64,000 bases of DNA from Albirhodobacter sp042466415 (GTDB lineage: Bacteria; Pseudomonadota; Alphaproteobacteria; Rhodobacterales; Rhodobacteraceae), in NCBI RefSeq assembly GCF_042466415.1, contig NZ_JAXHCH010000003.1, forward strand, positions 62,001-126,000, written 5' to 3'. The first letter of the stretch is position 1; each line of letters opens with the position of its first letter. A program made the translations under genes and the position numbers. A model generated the notes under the pieces. That model saw only the letters and a program-made list of their open reading frames with translations. It was not told the origin of the DNA and made no database searches. Below, piece after piece: positions 41,214 to 50,234 of the stretch.

Positions 41214-43094
41214 ATGACCACACCCCTCAAATTCCCGTCTCTCGCGACGCTTCTGACTGGCGTTGCCTTTGCCTTCGGCGCGTATCACCTGCTCGTCGTC
41301 TCGGGCATCCTGTCGATCTCGACGATGGAGATGCGTCTGACCCATATTATGCTGGCGCTGGCGTTGTTATTCGCGCGCACGCCGATTTCGGCCACGCTCG
41401 CAAACAACCGCCTCGCACGGGCGTTTGATGTGGCGCTGATCATCGCAGGAACACTGGCCAGTATCTGGTTGCTGTCACGGTGGAAAACCATCGCGTTCAG
41501 CGGCGGGATGACGATCACGCAAGATTACTACGCCGGCATCGTCATCGTCGCCTTGGTTTTTGAGGCGGCGCGGCGCGGAGTTGGCGCGATCTTGGCGGCG
41601 ATTACGATGGTGTTTTTCATCTATCCGTTCATCAGCCCCTATCTGCCGGGCATCCTGAATTCGCGCGGCTATAGCTTCCAGCGTGTCGTGACCTTCCTGA
41701 CAACCGACACGCAAGGGATTTACGGCATCCCGATCGGCGTCGCGGCGACCTATATTATCGTATTTACGATTTTCGGCGCGCTTTTATCGCGACTCGGCGC
41801 GGGGGAGTTCTTCTTCGAGATCTCCTTCCGGCTGACGCGCGGGATGCGCGCGGCGAGTGCGAAATCGGCGGTGCTGTTTTCGGCGTTGATCGGCATGGTG
41901 TCCGGCTCGGCTGCGGGCAATGTCGCGGTGACGGGCACGCTGACGATCCCTTTGATGAAACGCGAGGGCTACAAACCGCACCAAGCCGCGGCGATTGAGG
42001 CTGTGGCCTCCACCGGCGGGCAGATCATGCCGCCAGTGATGGGCGCGGCCGCCTTCATCATGGCCGAGGTCGTGGGGGTAAACTATACCGAGATCATGGC
42101 GACGGGCCTCATTCCTGCGCTTTTGTTCTTCGCAACCGCTTTCGTCGTCGTGCATCTGCGCGCCGTGCGCAGCAAAATCGAACCCAGCTCCGCGCCAAGC
42201 ACGGATATGCGCTCCACAAGGCGGGTGCTTTGGGACGGTGGCCCGTTTATTGTCGCGTTCGGATTGCTGATCGGGATGATGCTGGTGGGCTATTCCCCGT
42301 TCAAGGCGTCGATGTGGTCGATGGCGGCATTGATTATCTGCGTCCCGCTATGGCGGCGCCATATTGATACGGATCTGCTGCGCCAAATCGGCGGGGCGGT
42401 CGTCGACGGGGCGAATGGCGTTGTGACAATTTCGGCGGCCTGTGCGGCAGCGGGGATCATCGCGGGCGTTCTCGGCATGACGGGGCTTGGCTCCAAAATC
42501 GCTGTGCTCATCGATATGGGGTCGGGCGGCAGCCTGTTGATCGCGCTGATCCTGACGATGTTTGTCTCGATCATTCTTGGCATGGGGCTTCCCACAACGG
42601 CGGCCTATCTGATCCTCGCGACGGTGGTTGCGCCGGCGCTGGTGAAAATGGGCGTGCCGATGCTGACTGCGCATTTCTTCGTGTTCTACTTTGGCTGCAT
42701 GTCGACAATCACGCCGCCGGTCGCATTGGCCGCGTATGTGGCGGGGGGTATAGCCAAGGCCGATATCTCCAAAAGCGGATGGACCGCCGCCGCCTATGCC
42801 GCGCCCAGCTTCCTGTTGCCCTTCGCGTTTTGCTTCGGGCCGGGGCTTCTTTTGCACGGCACGATGTTCGAGAATATCGAGGCGGTCATCACCGGCTTCC
42901 TCGGCGTGGTGGCCATTTCGATCGCCGTTGTCGGCGCCATCCGTGCGCCAATCTCCCCCCTTGAACGCGGGATTGCGGCCATCGCGGGCGTGCTCTTGTT
43001 GTTCCAAGATATCACCAGCGCAATCTTGGGCTGTGTGGCACTCGTCGCCCTTTGGGCACTTTCCGAAAAACGGCGCGCATCTGCGGCCCTCTGA
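41214..43094 (+). CDS. Fused TRAP transporter permease (4TM/12TM)
   Basis: A membrane protein of 626 residues from the ATG at 41214 (ATGs at 41178 and 41205 are alternatives; none has a strong ribosome site). It combines the small (DctQ-like) and large (DctM-like) subunits, as is usual for TAXI systems. GMVSGSAAGNVAVTGTLTIP and EAVASTGGQIMPPVMGAAAF are the large-subunit signatures, and GMGLPTTAAYLILATVVAPA the second half-repeat. It lies after the TAXI binding protein and before a cupin gene. Confidence 0.9.
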   Translation: MTTPLKFPSLATLLTGVAFAFGAYHLLVVSGILSISTMEMRLTHIMLALALLFARTPISATLANNRLARAFDVALIIAGTLASIWLLSRWKTIAFSGGMTITQDYYAGIVIVALVFEAARRGVGAILAAITMVFFIYPFISPYLPGILNSRGYSFQRVVTFLTTDTQGIYGIPIGVAATYIIVFTIFGALLSRLGAGEFFFEISFRLTRGMRAASAKSAVLFSALIGMVSGSAAGNVAVTGTLTIPLMKREGYKPHQAAAIEAVASTGGQIMPPVMGAAAFIMAEVVGVNYTEIMATGLIPALLFFATAFVVVHLRAVRSKIEPSSAPSTDMRSTRRVLWDGGPFIVAFGLLIGMMLVGYSPFKASMWSMAALIICVPLWRRHIDTDLLRQIGGAVVDGANGVVTISAACAAAGIIAGVLGMTGLGSKIAVLIDMGSGGSLLIALILTMFVSIILGMGLPTTAAYLILATVVAPALVKMGVPMLTAHFFVFYFGCMSTITPPVALAAYVAGGIAKADISKSGWTAAAYAAPSFLLPFAFCFGPGLLLHGTMFENIEAVITGFLGVVAISIAVVGAIRAPISPLERGIAAIAGVLLLFQDITSAILGCVALVALWALSEKRRASAAL

Positions 43095-43115
43095 AGTTTG
43101 ATAAAAGGACATCCC

Positions 43116-43706
43116 ATGGCAAAAGAATTCCGACGTGTGGTCACAGGCCACGATGCCACCGGCAAAGCAATCATCGAGAGCGATCAAACCGCGACGCAAT
43201 ATCTGGAACGGCCAAACCGGCCGGGCGTGCGGCTGACCAATTTCTGGCTGTCGGATGGCACCCCCGCCGAATATGACGGCGCGACAGAAACTTGCACAGG
43301 GCAGTTCACGCTCCATCCCCCGAAGGGCGGCTCGGTGTTTCGCTGTGTCGAGTTCGAGCCGGAAGATCCCGAAGTGATGGCCAAGCTCGACGGCCCTGCC
43401 GCGTTTGCGGAGATGGGGGCCGGGGCGAATATTGTCGAGGGCGCGCGCCACCCGTTCATGCACCGCACCGATAGCGTGGATTACGCGATGGTCGTGAAGG
43501 GCGAGATCTGGATGCTGATGGATGACGAGGCCGATGATGTGCATCTGAAAACCGGCGATATCGTGATCCAACGCGGCACCAATCACGCATGGCAAAACCG
43601 CGGGACGGAAAGCTGCATCATCATGTTCGTTCTCAACGACGGTGTCACCACGCGCGATGCGGTCGGCGACAAGCGCACCGGTATTCCCGCGCGCGGGGAT
43701 GCATAA
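43116..43706 (+). CDS. Cupin-domain protein
   Basis: A 196-residue cupin. The C-terminal half holds the barrel: HPFMHRTDSVDYAMVVKGE with its His and Glu, and TGDIVIQRGTNHAWQNRG with the second-motif His. It resembles cupins linked to aromatic and hydroxy-acid degradation. The ATG at 43116 follows AAAAGGA, 21 bp after the TRAP permease. Function unassigned. Confidence 0.75.
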   Translation: MAKEFRRVVTGHDATGKAIIESDQTATQYLERPNRPGVRLTNFWLSDGTPAEYDGATETCTGQFTLHPPKGGSVFRCVEFEPEDPEVMAKLDGPAAFAEMGAGANIVEGARHPFMHRTDSVDYAMVVKGEIWMLMDDEADDVHLKTGDIVIQRGTNHAWQNRGTESCIIMFVLNDGVTTRDAVGDKRTGIPARGDA

Positions 43707-43711
43707 CCTAT

Positions 43712-43727
43712 CCCTTCTTTGGAAGGG
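43712..43727. terminator. Short hairpin after the cupin gene
   Basis: CCCTTC-TTTG-GAAGGG is a perfect 6-bp stem with a 4-nt loop, 6 bp after the cupin stop. A second GC-rich foldback follows (GGCGGGG near 43731, CCCCGCC near 43764). They may attenuate transcription into the GntR gene. Confidence 0.45.
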
Positions 43728-43787
43728 TCGGCGGGGTGGAGCATCAAGGGCCATTGATTTCCCCCCGCCGGACGTTAAGGAGAGAGT

Positions 43788-44480
43788 ATGACCGATCGCG
43801 TTTCAACATCTGCACGGCTCGACCTCTCGTCGCAAATCACCTCTGCGACGCAGATGGCCTATAATGCCATCCGTCGGATGATCGTGACCGCCGAATTGCC
43901 TCCGGGTGAGAAGCTGAAGATCGAAAGCCTCAAAGATATTTTGCAAACGGGCGCCTCGCCCATTCGCGAAGCATTGAGCTTGCTGACATCCGATCAATTG
44001 GTGGAACGGATCGACCAACGGGGTTTCCGTTCGGCGCCGGTCTCGCAGGCGAATTTCACCGAGATTTTGACGCTGCGCTGTGCGCTCGAAGATATGGCCT
44101 TGCGCCAGAGTATCGCGAATGCGGATCAGGATTGGGAGGAGAAGCTCGTGCTGGTGCATCATCGCCTGACCCGCGCCAATCCGAGCGACGGCGCGCTGTT
44201 CGAGGATCTTCACAAGACATTCCACATGACGTTGCTGGGCAAATGCGACTCGCCCATTTTGCAACGCTATTGCAGCCAGCTTTACGATCTCAACGTGCGG
44301 TATCGTTATCTTGCGGGGCGGTCGCTAAACTACAAGCGCCGCGATGTCAGCCGCGAACACCAAGGCATTCTGGACGCCACAATTGCGCGCGATACCGACC
44401 TCGCATCCAAGCGCCTTTTGGATCATTACCAACAAACCGGCACTTTCTTGCAAGATACCGGTCTGGTGCCATCGGAATAA
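43788..44480 (+). CDS. GntR/FCD-family transcriptional regulator
   Basis: A 230-residue regulator with winged helix LKDILQTGASPIREALSLLT near 45-64 and GFRSAPVS at its end, then a helical FCD domain. GGAGAGAG precedes the ATG at 43788. It follows the TAXI-TRAP/cupin operon and is the best local candidate to bind the inverted repeats at 40126-40156 and 51808-51821 (inference). Confidence 0.83.
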   Translation: MTDRVSTSARLDLSSQITSATQMAYNAIRRMIVTAELPPGEKLKIESLKDILQTGASPIREALSLLTSDQLVERIDQRGFRSAPVSQANFTEILTLRCALEDMALRQSIANADQDWEEKLVLVHHRLTRANPSDGALFEDLHKTFHMTLLGKCDSPILQRYCSQLYDLNVRYRYLAGRSLNYKRRDVSREHQGILDATIARDTDLASKRLLDHYQQTGTFLQDTGLVPSE

Positions 44481-44514
44481 CCCGCACGCCCACCGCCCGA
44501 GGTATCGCATAAAA

Positions 44515-44534
44515 AGGGGCCCGATTGAGCCCCT
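44515..44534 (+). terminator. Hairpin terminator after GntR gene
   Basis: AGGGGC (44515-44520) pairs with GCCCCT (44529-44534) around 8 bases, preceded by a run of A, 35 bp after the GntR stop. Confidence 0.55.
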
Positions 44535-44612
44535 ACCCTTTGCACGACACAGCGCAAGCGCGGCGAGTGGCAGGTTTGAGTCCTTATTGACCAAATTTCT
44601 GCGCCGCAGCTA

Positions 44613-45005
44613 ATGTCCGTATTGGAATCTGAGGAGTTGAGCTCCCGCAAAGCCAATCAAATGTTCATGAAGTTTTTCATGCCAAAAAATTGCGCGCTTT
44701 GTTCGCGAGAGCGGGATCTAAAAAACAGCCACATCATGCCACAAAGCATGTATAAAGCTTGTGGAAAGGCTGATGAACCATTTGAAAGTGCTCTGATCCT
44801 CTTTGATCACACGCGAGGTACAGCGGTCAGAACCTCGAAACAACTCAAACAAGAACTTCTGTGTGAAAGCTGTGAAGGCAAGTTTAGCCAGTTAGGCGAG
44901 GACTACTTTGCTAGAATTTGCTATCAAGGAGCGGCGAGCTTTAAGCTCAGAGGGGAGCTAGGCGGACTGAGCTACTCCCCATTTGTTGGACAGGATCTGG
45001 CGTAA
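44613..45005 (+). pseudogene. HNH-like/zinc-binding protein gene, truncated by the insertion sequence
   Basis: A 130-residue reading frame. Its native part, about 118 residues, has CALCSRERDLKNSHIMPQSM and later LLCESCEGKFSQLGEDYF. The pattern CxxC...SHI-P...CxxCE is that of HNH-type proteins found in defence or mobile loci. The IS begins at 44968, so the last dozen codons and the stop at 45005 are IS-encoded and the natural C-terminus is missing. Base composition is clearly more AT-rich than the neighbours, suggesting foreign origin. An internal ATG at 44661 is an alternative start. It is probably non-functional. Confidence 0.6.
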
Positions 45006-45006
45006 A

Positions 45007-45870
45007 TTAAGCTACTCTTTGCACCTGCTGATCGGGGTTGGTTGTTTTAATTCTCTGCCAATAGACCACGGCAGGTGGCCTGCCGCCAAGCGAGGAATGC
45101 GGTCGCTTGTGATTGTAGAACTCGATCCATTTTCTGATGCCTGCTTTCGCCTCCGATCCGGTTTCCCAAGCATGCGGGTAGACGCATTCATACTTCAGGG
45201 ACCGCCACAGTCGTTCGACGAAGATGTTGTCAAGGAAGCGGCCCTTGCCATCCATTGAAATGCGGACATTTGAGCGGCTCAGTCGGTCTGTCCATGCAAA
45301 CGATGTGAACTGTGAGCCTTGGTCGGTATTCATAATCTCAGGCGGGCCGAACTTGTGGATCGCTTCGTTCAACGCATCGACGCAAAACTCTGCCTCCAGC
45401 GTGTTTGAGATGCGCCAAGCCAGCACCTTGCGTGTGTGCCAGTCCATGATTGCCACAAGATACAAGAATCCGCGCCGCATTGGCAGATAGGTAATGTCGG
45501 CGCACCAGACTTGGTTGGGCCGATTTACCCGCAACCCACGCAGCAGGTAAGGATAAATCTTGTGCCCCTTTGCCGCCTTGCTGGTGTTCGGCTTCTGATA
45601 GATGGGCATGAGGCCCATCAGCCGCATAATGCGTCTGATCCGTTTCTCGTTTACGACGTGATCCTCATTTCGCAGGTGCCAAGTCATCTGGCGCACGCCG
45701 TAAAACGGGGTTTCCAGGAACTGCTTATCAATCAGCCGCATCAGGTCGAGGTTCATTTCACTTTCGCCTTTCGGCTCATAATAGAACGAGGATCGAGAGA
45801 TCGACAGCAACGCGCATTGCTTCCCAACAGACAGCCCAGGCAGATTGGGCTCAACCATCTTGCACCTCAT
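45007..45870 (-). CDS. IS3-family transposase OrfB (integrase core)
   Basis: A 287-residue transposase. The HTH_21-like N-terminus (ETPFYGVRQMTWHLR) is followed by the rve core with D125 (WCADITYLP), D183 (NTDQGSQFTS) and E219 (NIFVERLWRSLKYE), an intact DD(35)E triad. Its ATG overlaps the orfA stop as ATGA. It appears intact, so the element may be active. Confidence 0.93.
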   Translation of the reverse strand: MRCKMVEPNLPGLSVGKQCALLSISRSSFYYEPKGESEMNLDLMRLIDKQFLETPFYGVRQMTWHLRNEDHVVNEKRIRRIMRLMGLMPIYQKPNTSKAAKGHKIYPYLLRGLRVNRPNQVWCADITYLPMRRGFLYLVAIMDWHTRKVLAWRISNTLEAEFCVDALNEAIHKFGPPEIMNTDQGSQFTSFAWTDRLSRSNVRISMDGKGRFLDNIFVERLWRSLKYECVYPHAWETGSEAKAGIRKWIEFYNHKRPHSSLGGRPPAVVYWQRIKTTNPDQQVQRVA

Positions 45871-46160
45871 TTGTCGGTCCAGGGTTTGAGCTTTCTTGCC
45901 AAAAAATCGTTGGCGACGGCCAACTCCCCAATCTTGGCGTGCAGGTCTTTGACCTGCTCTTCATCGACTTCCGGTGCCTTCCGGCCGCCACGCTCAAATA
46001 CGCCAGACGCACCTTCAAGCAGAGCACGTTTCCATTGATGGATCATCGTGGGATGCACGCCGAACCGACTGGCCAGCTCGCTGACCGTCTCTTCGCCCTT
46101 CAGCGCTTCCAACGCTACCTTGGCTTTGAATTCTGGATGATGTTGCTTCCGTTTCGACAT
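45867..46160 (-). CDS. IS3-family transposase OrfA
   Basis: A 97-residue protein with the helix-turn-helix KAKVALEALKGEETVSELAS then FGVHPTMIHQWKRALL, and a C-terminal leucine-heptad-like stretch. It binds the IS ends. I see no obvious A6G slippery site, so OrfB may be made by ATGA-coupled translation rather than frameshifting. Confidence 0.92.
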   Translation of the reverse strand: MSKRKQHHPEFKAKVALEALKGEETVSELASRFGVHPTMIHQWKRALLEGASGVFERGGRKAPEVDEEQVKDLHAKIGELAVANDFLARKLKPWTDK

Positions 46161-46251
46161 CGTCGATCTCCTTCGTGTTGAAGATCAACAGACAACAAAT
46201 CGCAGCTTACGTCAGTGTCCTAATTTTAGGGGGTAGCTCACTGTTTAAGCC

Positions 46252-46269
46252 CCCGAAGATGCCTTCGGG
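46252..46269. terminator. Hairpin next to IS right end
   Basis: CCCGAAG-ATGC-CTTCGGG is a perfect 7-bp stem with a 4-nt loop, between the IS end and the dioxygenase stop. It probably terminates the leftward dioxygenase operon. Confidence 0.55.
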
Positions 46270-46294
46270 AGCCCATCATCGTCTGTGTCGCGGT

Positions 46295-47161
46295 TTACTT
46301 CGTTGCCAGTTTGAAATCGAAATCAACCTTGGCCCACGGTCCATCGACCGTCCCTGACAGGGCAAACCCATCGGGGAAAGTGCCGGCGGGCTGGGGGCTG
46401 TAGCGCATTACCAGATCGCGGCGCACACCAAAGACGGTATCTTGATCCAGATAGGGATCGTCATCGGGGAAGACTTCCGTCACCAGATCGCGGTACCCAT
46501 CAGCCTTGATGATGAAATGCAGGTGCGACGGACGCCAAGGATGCCGCCCTGCCGCGTTCAAGATATCGCCCACCGGCCCGTCGGTCGGGACGGTATAGCT
46601 CACGGGGCGAACGGTGGTGAACGCGTAATACCCGTTCTCATCCGCCGTCATCAAACCGTGGAACGACATGATATCCTGATCGGGGTCCTGACTGGAATAC
46701 AGGCCGTTTGGCGCGGTCTGCCAGATGTCGAGCTGGGCATGCGCAATCGCATTGCCCTCCAGATCACGGACATGTCCTTGAACCAAAACGACCTCGCCTT
46801 CAAAGTCGCCCTTCAGATCTGCCCGCAAGGCCATCGGCGGCGCGTCCGATACATGGAACGGGCCGAGCACGCTGGAACTCGTGGCGCCCTCGCGCGAATT
46901 GATCATATCGACCAGCGACGACAGGCCCATCACATCCGACAAAAGCACGAACTCGTTGCGCTCCGGCGTGGTAATCCGGCCCGCCCATTCCATCGCCTCG
47001 AGACCCTTACGCCATTCGTCATGCGTCAGCCCCACTTCACGCACAAACGCATGCATGTGACGCGAGAGCGCCGCCATGACCTCTTTGAAGCGGGGATCAG
47101 TTTCGTCGGAAAAATAGCTCGCGAAGACATCGCTGATAGTGTCAGGGGTTACATCTCTCAT
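46295..47161 (-). CDS. Intradiol ring-cleavage dioxygenase (hydroxyquinol/catechol 1,2-dioxygenase type), copy B
   Basis: A 288-residue paralogue of the enzyme at 34082-34948, the same length and sharing long blocks (ATSSSVLGPFHVS, DIWQTAPNGLY, GRHPWRPSHLH, DDPYLDQDTVFGVR). Likely iron ligands are Tyr in NGLYSSQD, Tyr in SYTVPTDGPVG, and the two His in RPSHLHFII. It ends the leftward FAH/nitroreductase/DctPQM operon. Different transporter partners suggest the two copies serve different ring substrates or inducers. Confidence 0.85.
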   Translation of the reverse strand: MRDVTPDTISDVFASYFSDETDPRFKEVMAALSRHMHAFVREVGLTHDEWRKGLEAMEWAGRITTPERNEFVLLSDVMGLSSLVDMINSREGATSSSVLGPFHVSDAPPMALRADLKGDFEGEVVLVQGHVRDLEGNAIAHAQLDIWQTAPNGLYSSQDPDQDIMSFHGLMTADENGYYAFTTVRPVSYTVPTDGPVGDILNAAGRHPWRPSHLHFIIKADGYRDLVTEVFPDDDPYLDQDTVFGVRRDLVMRYSPQPAGTFPDGFALSGTVDGPWAKVDFDFKLATK

Positions 47162-47184
47162 AAGGTTTCCTAGCTAAGTGTGAC

Positions 47185-48492
47185 CTAGTTGATCAGGGCA
47201 AGGGTCAAGGAGGGGAAGGCAATGATCGCGACCAGCACGATCAGCATCACCCCCGCGAAGGGAAGCGCGCCGAGGAACACATCCTTGAGCGTGATCCGCG
47301 GATCATCCAGCGTGGCTTTGATAACGAAGCACGAGATCCCGAGCGGCGGTGTCAGCAGCCCGATCTCCGCGCCGATCACCGTGACAATCCCGAACCAGAC
47401 AAGCGATAGCCCCATCGGTTCGATCAACGGCAGGAACAACGGCACAACGATCAAGATGATTGAGGATGTGTCGAGGATCGTGCCCAAGAACAGCATCAAG
47501 ATCACGTAGAAGACCATGATCTGCACGAAGCCAAAATCGCTCGCCGTCAGGAGCTTTTCCAACTCATTGGGTAGCCCCGCGAGACCCAGCATCCGGCTAT
47601 AAATCGAGGCGGCGGTGATCAAGAACAAAATCGCGGCCGTGATATGCCCCGTCTCGATCAAGGTTTCCCAAAGGCCGCGCCACGAGATGGAGCGCCGCAC
47701 AACCGCAATCACCAGCCCGAGGAGCGATCCCGCCGCGCCCGCCTCCACAGGAGTCATCCAGCCAAGGTAAATCCCGCCGATCACTGTCGCGATCAGCAAA
47801 ACCATCGGGAGCGTGCGCGAGGCGACCTCGGCCCAAGGCATGGCGACGTAATCCTCAGCCGGGCGTCCACCGACGAATTTCGGCGTGAACCGCCCCATCA
47901 GGAAAATCGCGACGATATAGGCCACCGCGAGCAACAGCCCCGGCACAACGCCCGCGATAAACATCTCCCCCACCGATTGTTCCGCGACGAAGGAATAGAT
48001 GATCAGCATCGCAGAGGGCGGGATGATCATGCCCAAAACGGACGATCCTGCCACAACCCCCACGGCAAAGCGCGGGTTGTAATCATATTTCATCATCTCC
48101 GGCACGGCGACTTTGGCAAAGACCGAGGCAGAGGCGATTGAACTGCCGGTCACGGCGGCGAAGCCCGCATTCGCGCCGACGGTTGCCATACCGATCCCGC
48201 CGCGCACGTTGCGAAACGCGTTGCTCATCACCGCGTAGATATCCGTTCCCAGCCCCGCCTTCGAGACGACGAGCCCCATGAAGCTGAACAAAGGCACGGT
48301 GGCGAAGGTGTATTCCATCGCGCTCTCAGAGACGGCGATTTTCAGCAGGTTGAGCGCGAGGTCGAAATTGTCGCGCATCAGCCAAATCGCGACGAAGGAC
48401 ACCGCCGTCAGCGCGATTGGAATATAGACGCCCAGATAAATCAGAATGACGATCGCACCGACCGTCACGCCACCAAGTTCAAGCGGGGTCAT
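47185..48492 (-). CDS. dctM: TRAP transporter large permease DctM
   Basis: A 435-residue membrane protein with about 12 segments. VGANAGFAAVTGSSIASASV and GSSVLGMIIPPSAMLIIYSF are DctM hallmarks, and LGTILDTSSIILIVVPLFLP the second half-repeat. It overlaps dctQ by ATGA. Confidence 0.92.
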   Translation of the reverse strand: MTPLELGGVTVGAIVILIYLGVYIPIALTAVSFVAIWLMRDNFDLALNLLKIAVSESAMEYTFATVPLFSFMGLVVSKAGLGTDIYAVMSNAFRNVRGGIGMATVGANAGFAAVTGSSIASASVFAKVAVPEMMKYDYNPRFAVGVVAGSSVLGMIIPPSAMLIIYSFVAEQSVGEMFIAGVVPGLLLAVAYIVAIFLMGRFTPKFVGGRPAEDYVAMPWAEVASRTLPMVLLIATVIGGIYLGWMTPVEAGAAGSLLGLVIAVVRRSISWRGLWETLIETGHITAAILFLITAASIYSRMLGLAGLPNELEKLLTASDFGFVQIMVFYVILMLFLGTILDTSSIILIVVPLFLPLIEPMGLSLVWFGIVTVIGAEIGLLTPPLGISCFVIKATLDDPRITLKDVFLGALPFAGVMLIVLVAIIAFPSLTLALIN

Positions 48493-49067
48493 GCGTGTTC
48501 AATCCTTTCAAACTGGTTGCGCAGGCGCGGGGCGATCACCCAAAGGCCGAAGATCGCCGAGCACAGCATCGCGCTGGCCAGAACCGTGAGTTTGATCGGC
48601 CACCAAGGCGCGGTGAACACCCCCGGAATTCCGAAGTAATCCTGGCTATGCCACATCTCGACAAAGGCCGGATAAGAGGCCTTCGCAATCAGAACCATCA
48701 CCGCCAAAGACAAAAGATCGATCAACCGGCGCAAGATATCGCCGGCAAGCGGGCTGATCGTTTCCAACAGGCCAAGAAACCCATCCGACCGCGTCAAGCG
48801 GCCCGCGCGGATCACATCGGGGAGTTGTAAGAACACGATCAGAACCATCGTGAATTGCACAAGCTCGATGGCGCCATTCAAGGGTTTGTTGAACAGGCTC
48901 CGCGCGAGCATGTCGTAGTTGACGATCAACACGAGGGCGAGAACCATCAATGTTCCCGTCACATTTGCCAATACCGCAACGCGTTTGACCGCGACGGTCA
49001 AGGCGCCGTGTAACCATCGGGCCCGTGCGGGGCCCGATGATTGCGTTGCGGGGTGGTTTGCGCTCAA
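48489..49067 (-). CDS. dctQ: TRAP transporter small permease DctQ
   Basis: A 192-residue protein with four hydrophobic segments and RSLFNKPLNGAIELVQFTMV, the conserved DctQ stretch. It overlaps both dctP and dctM by four bases, so the three transport genes are translationally coupled. Confidence 0.87.
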   Translation of the reverse strand: MSANHPATQSSGPARARWLHGALTVAVKRVAVLANVTGTLMVLALVLIVNYDMLARSLFNKPLNGAIELVQFTMVLIVFLQLPDVIRAGRLTRSDGFLGLLETISPLAGDILRRLIDLLSLAVMVLIAKASYPAFVEMWHSQDYFGIPGVFTAPWWPIKLTVLASAMLCSAIFGLWVIAPRLRNQFERIEHA

Positions 49068-50146
49068 TTCCCCGCCCCTGCGGCCCAGTCACGCAAGGGG
49101 GTTGCGCCTGCGGCCTCCAGCTTACCGAGATAGGATTTCAGCATCTCCGAACCGGGCGCGCCCGCATCATCGAGACCCTTCGCCCATTCCGCAGCAATAT
49201 CGGGCATCGACGCGGCCCATGCGGTGCGTTGTGCGGTATCCATCTCGGTGATCGTGCCGCCTGCTGTGCGGTAAGCCTCAAGACTTTCGGCGGCGCGATC
49301 CATCGCGATTTCAGCAAGGTGATCGCGGTAGGCCACGGCGACTTCGCTGATTGCGGTTTTCACCTCATCGGGCAATTTCGCCCAATAATCCTTGTTTGCC
49401 GTCACGGCCTTGGTATTCACCGCGCCCAGATCAGCGTCGAGCATAAACGGCGCCACTTCCGCCATTTTGAACGTCGCCGCAGCTTCTGGCCAAAGCATCG
49501 CATGCTCAACAAGGCCGGTTTGAACCATGTTGTAGAAATCGGTCAGACCGCCGCGAACGCCCGCCGCGCCGGGAATCCCTTCGACATAGCGCAGGTTCAT
49601 GCCCGCACCCGCAATCTTGGCGCCTTCAAGTTGCGAGAGCTGCGAGATCTGGTTTTTCGAGAAAAGCTGGTAGGTATCCAAAACCACGCCCGTCGTGAGG
49701 TAAACTTGGTTTTGCGCCTCGAATTCGGCCTTCACCGATGGAAACTCCTGCGCGATATCGTCGACCGCCTGCGACACGATCCGCGCATCCCCCGACACAA
49801 ACGGCGTCACCGCCGCGATCGCTTGACTCGGCAGTTTCGAGGAATGGAAAATCGTCGTGACGATCCCGATGTCACCCAAGCCAAGCTCGATCCCTTCGAG
49901 CACACCGCCCGGTTTCACAACCGTGCCGCCGTAGCTTTCGCGCCAATCCATTTTGTAATTGCCCGTTTCCGCAAGGCGCTTGTCGACCTCGGGAATGAAG
50001 AAATCGGTGAATTCCTGCACCCACATCGATCGCGCTGGATACCCGTCGATTACATTGGCGGTGATCACCTCTTGCGCGTGCAGCGGCAAACCGACCCCTA
50101 GGCCAATTGCCAATGACGCAGCCGTCATCCGGTAAATCGGATTCAT
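49064..50146 (-). CDS. dctP: TRAP transporter substrate-binding protein DctP
   Basis: A 360-residue periplasmic protein. The signal peptide ends LHAQ near residue 25. GGTVVKPGGVLEGIELGLGD and the later AGAGMNLRYVEGIPGAAGVRG (first 20 residues conserved) fit the DctP family, with the arginine used for carboxylate binding in the latter. The ATG at 50146 follows GGAGGGAGG. Unlike the other transport operons here, it has no hairpin after the binding-protein gene; it overlaps dctQ. Confidence 0.88.
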   Translation of the reverse strand: MNPIYRMTAASLAIGLGVGLPLHAQEVITANVIDGYPARSMWVQEFTDFFIPEVDKRLAETGNYKMDWRESYGGTVVKPGGVLEGIELGLGDIGIVTTIFHSSKLPSQAIAAVTPFVSGDARIVSQAVDDIAQEFPSVKAEFEAQNQVYLTTGVVLDTYQLFSKNQISQLSQLEGAKIAGAGMNLRYVEGIPGAAGVRGGLTDFYNMVQTGLVEHAMLWPEAAATFKMAEVAPFMLDADLGAVNTKAVTANKDYWAKLPDEVKTAISEVAVAYRDHLAEIAMDRAAESLEAYRTAGGTITEMDTAQRTAWAASMPDIAAEWAKGLDDAGAPGSEMLKSYLGKLEAAGATPLRDWAAGAGN

Positions 50147-50234
50147 AACATCCTCCCTCCTGTTATGCGGGTGTGAAACCTGTCCCGCGCGTTGCGCCCC
50201 GATTTGCCCCTCCTCGAACAAGATCGGAACGATT

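Larger units (their letters stand above)
44968..46240 (-). mobile_element. IS3-family insertion sequence, 1273 bp
   Basis: The left end TGAGCTACTCCCC (from 44968) and the right end, read inward on the other strand TGAGCTACCCCCT (from 46240), form imperfect 25-bp terminal inverted repeats that both finish in GGACA. They enclose overlapping orfA and orfB of an IS3-type transposase. The flanks (GGCGGAC before, CTGTTTA after) show no 3-5 bp direct repeat, so target duplication is absent or lost through rearrangement. Confidence 0.85.

Noticed and set aside
45867..46160. Programmed frameshift between IS orfA and orfB
   Set aside because: No A6G-type slippery run was seen before the orfA stop; ATGA overlap is enough to explain OrfB translation.
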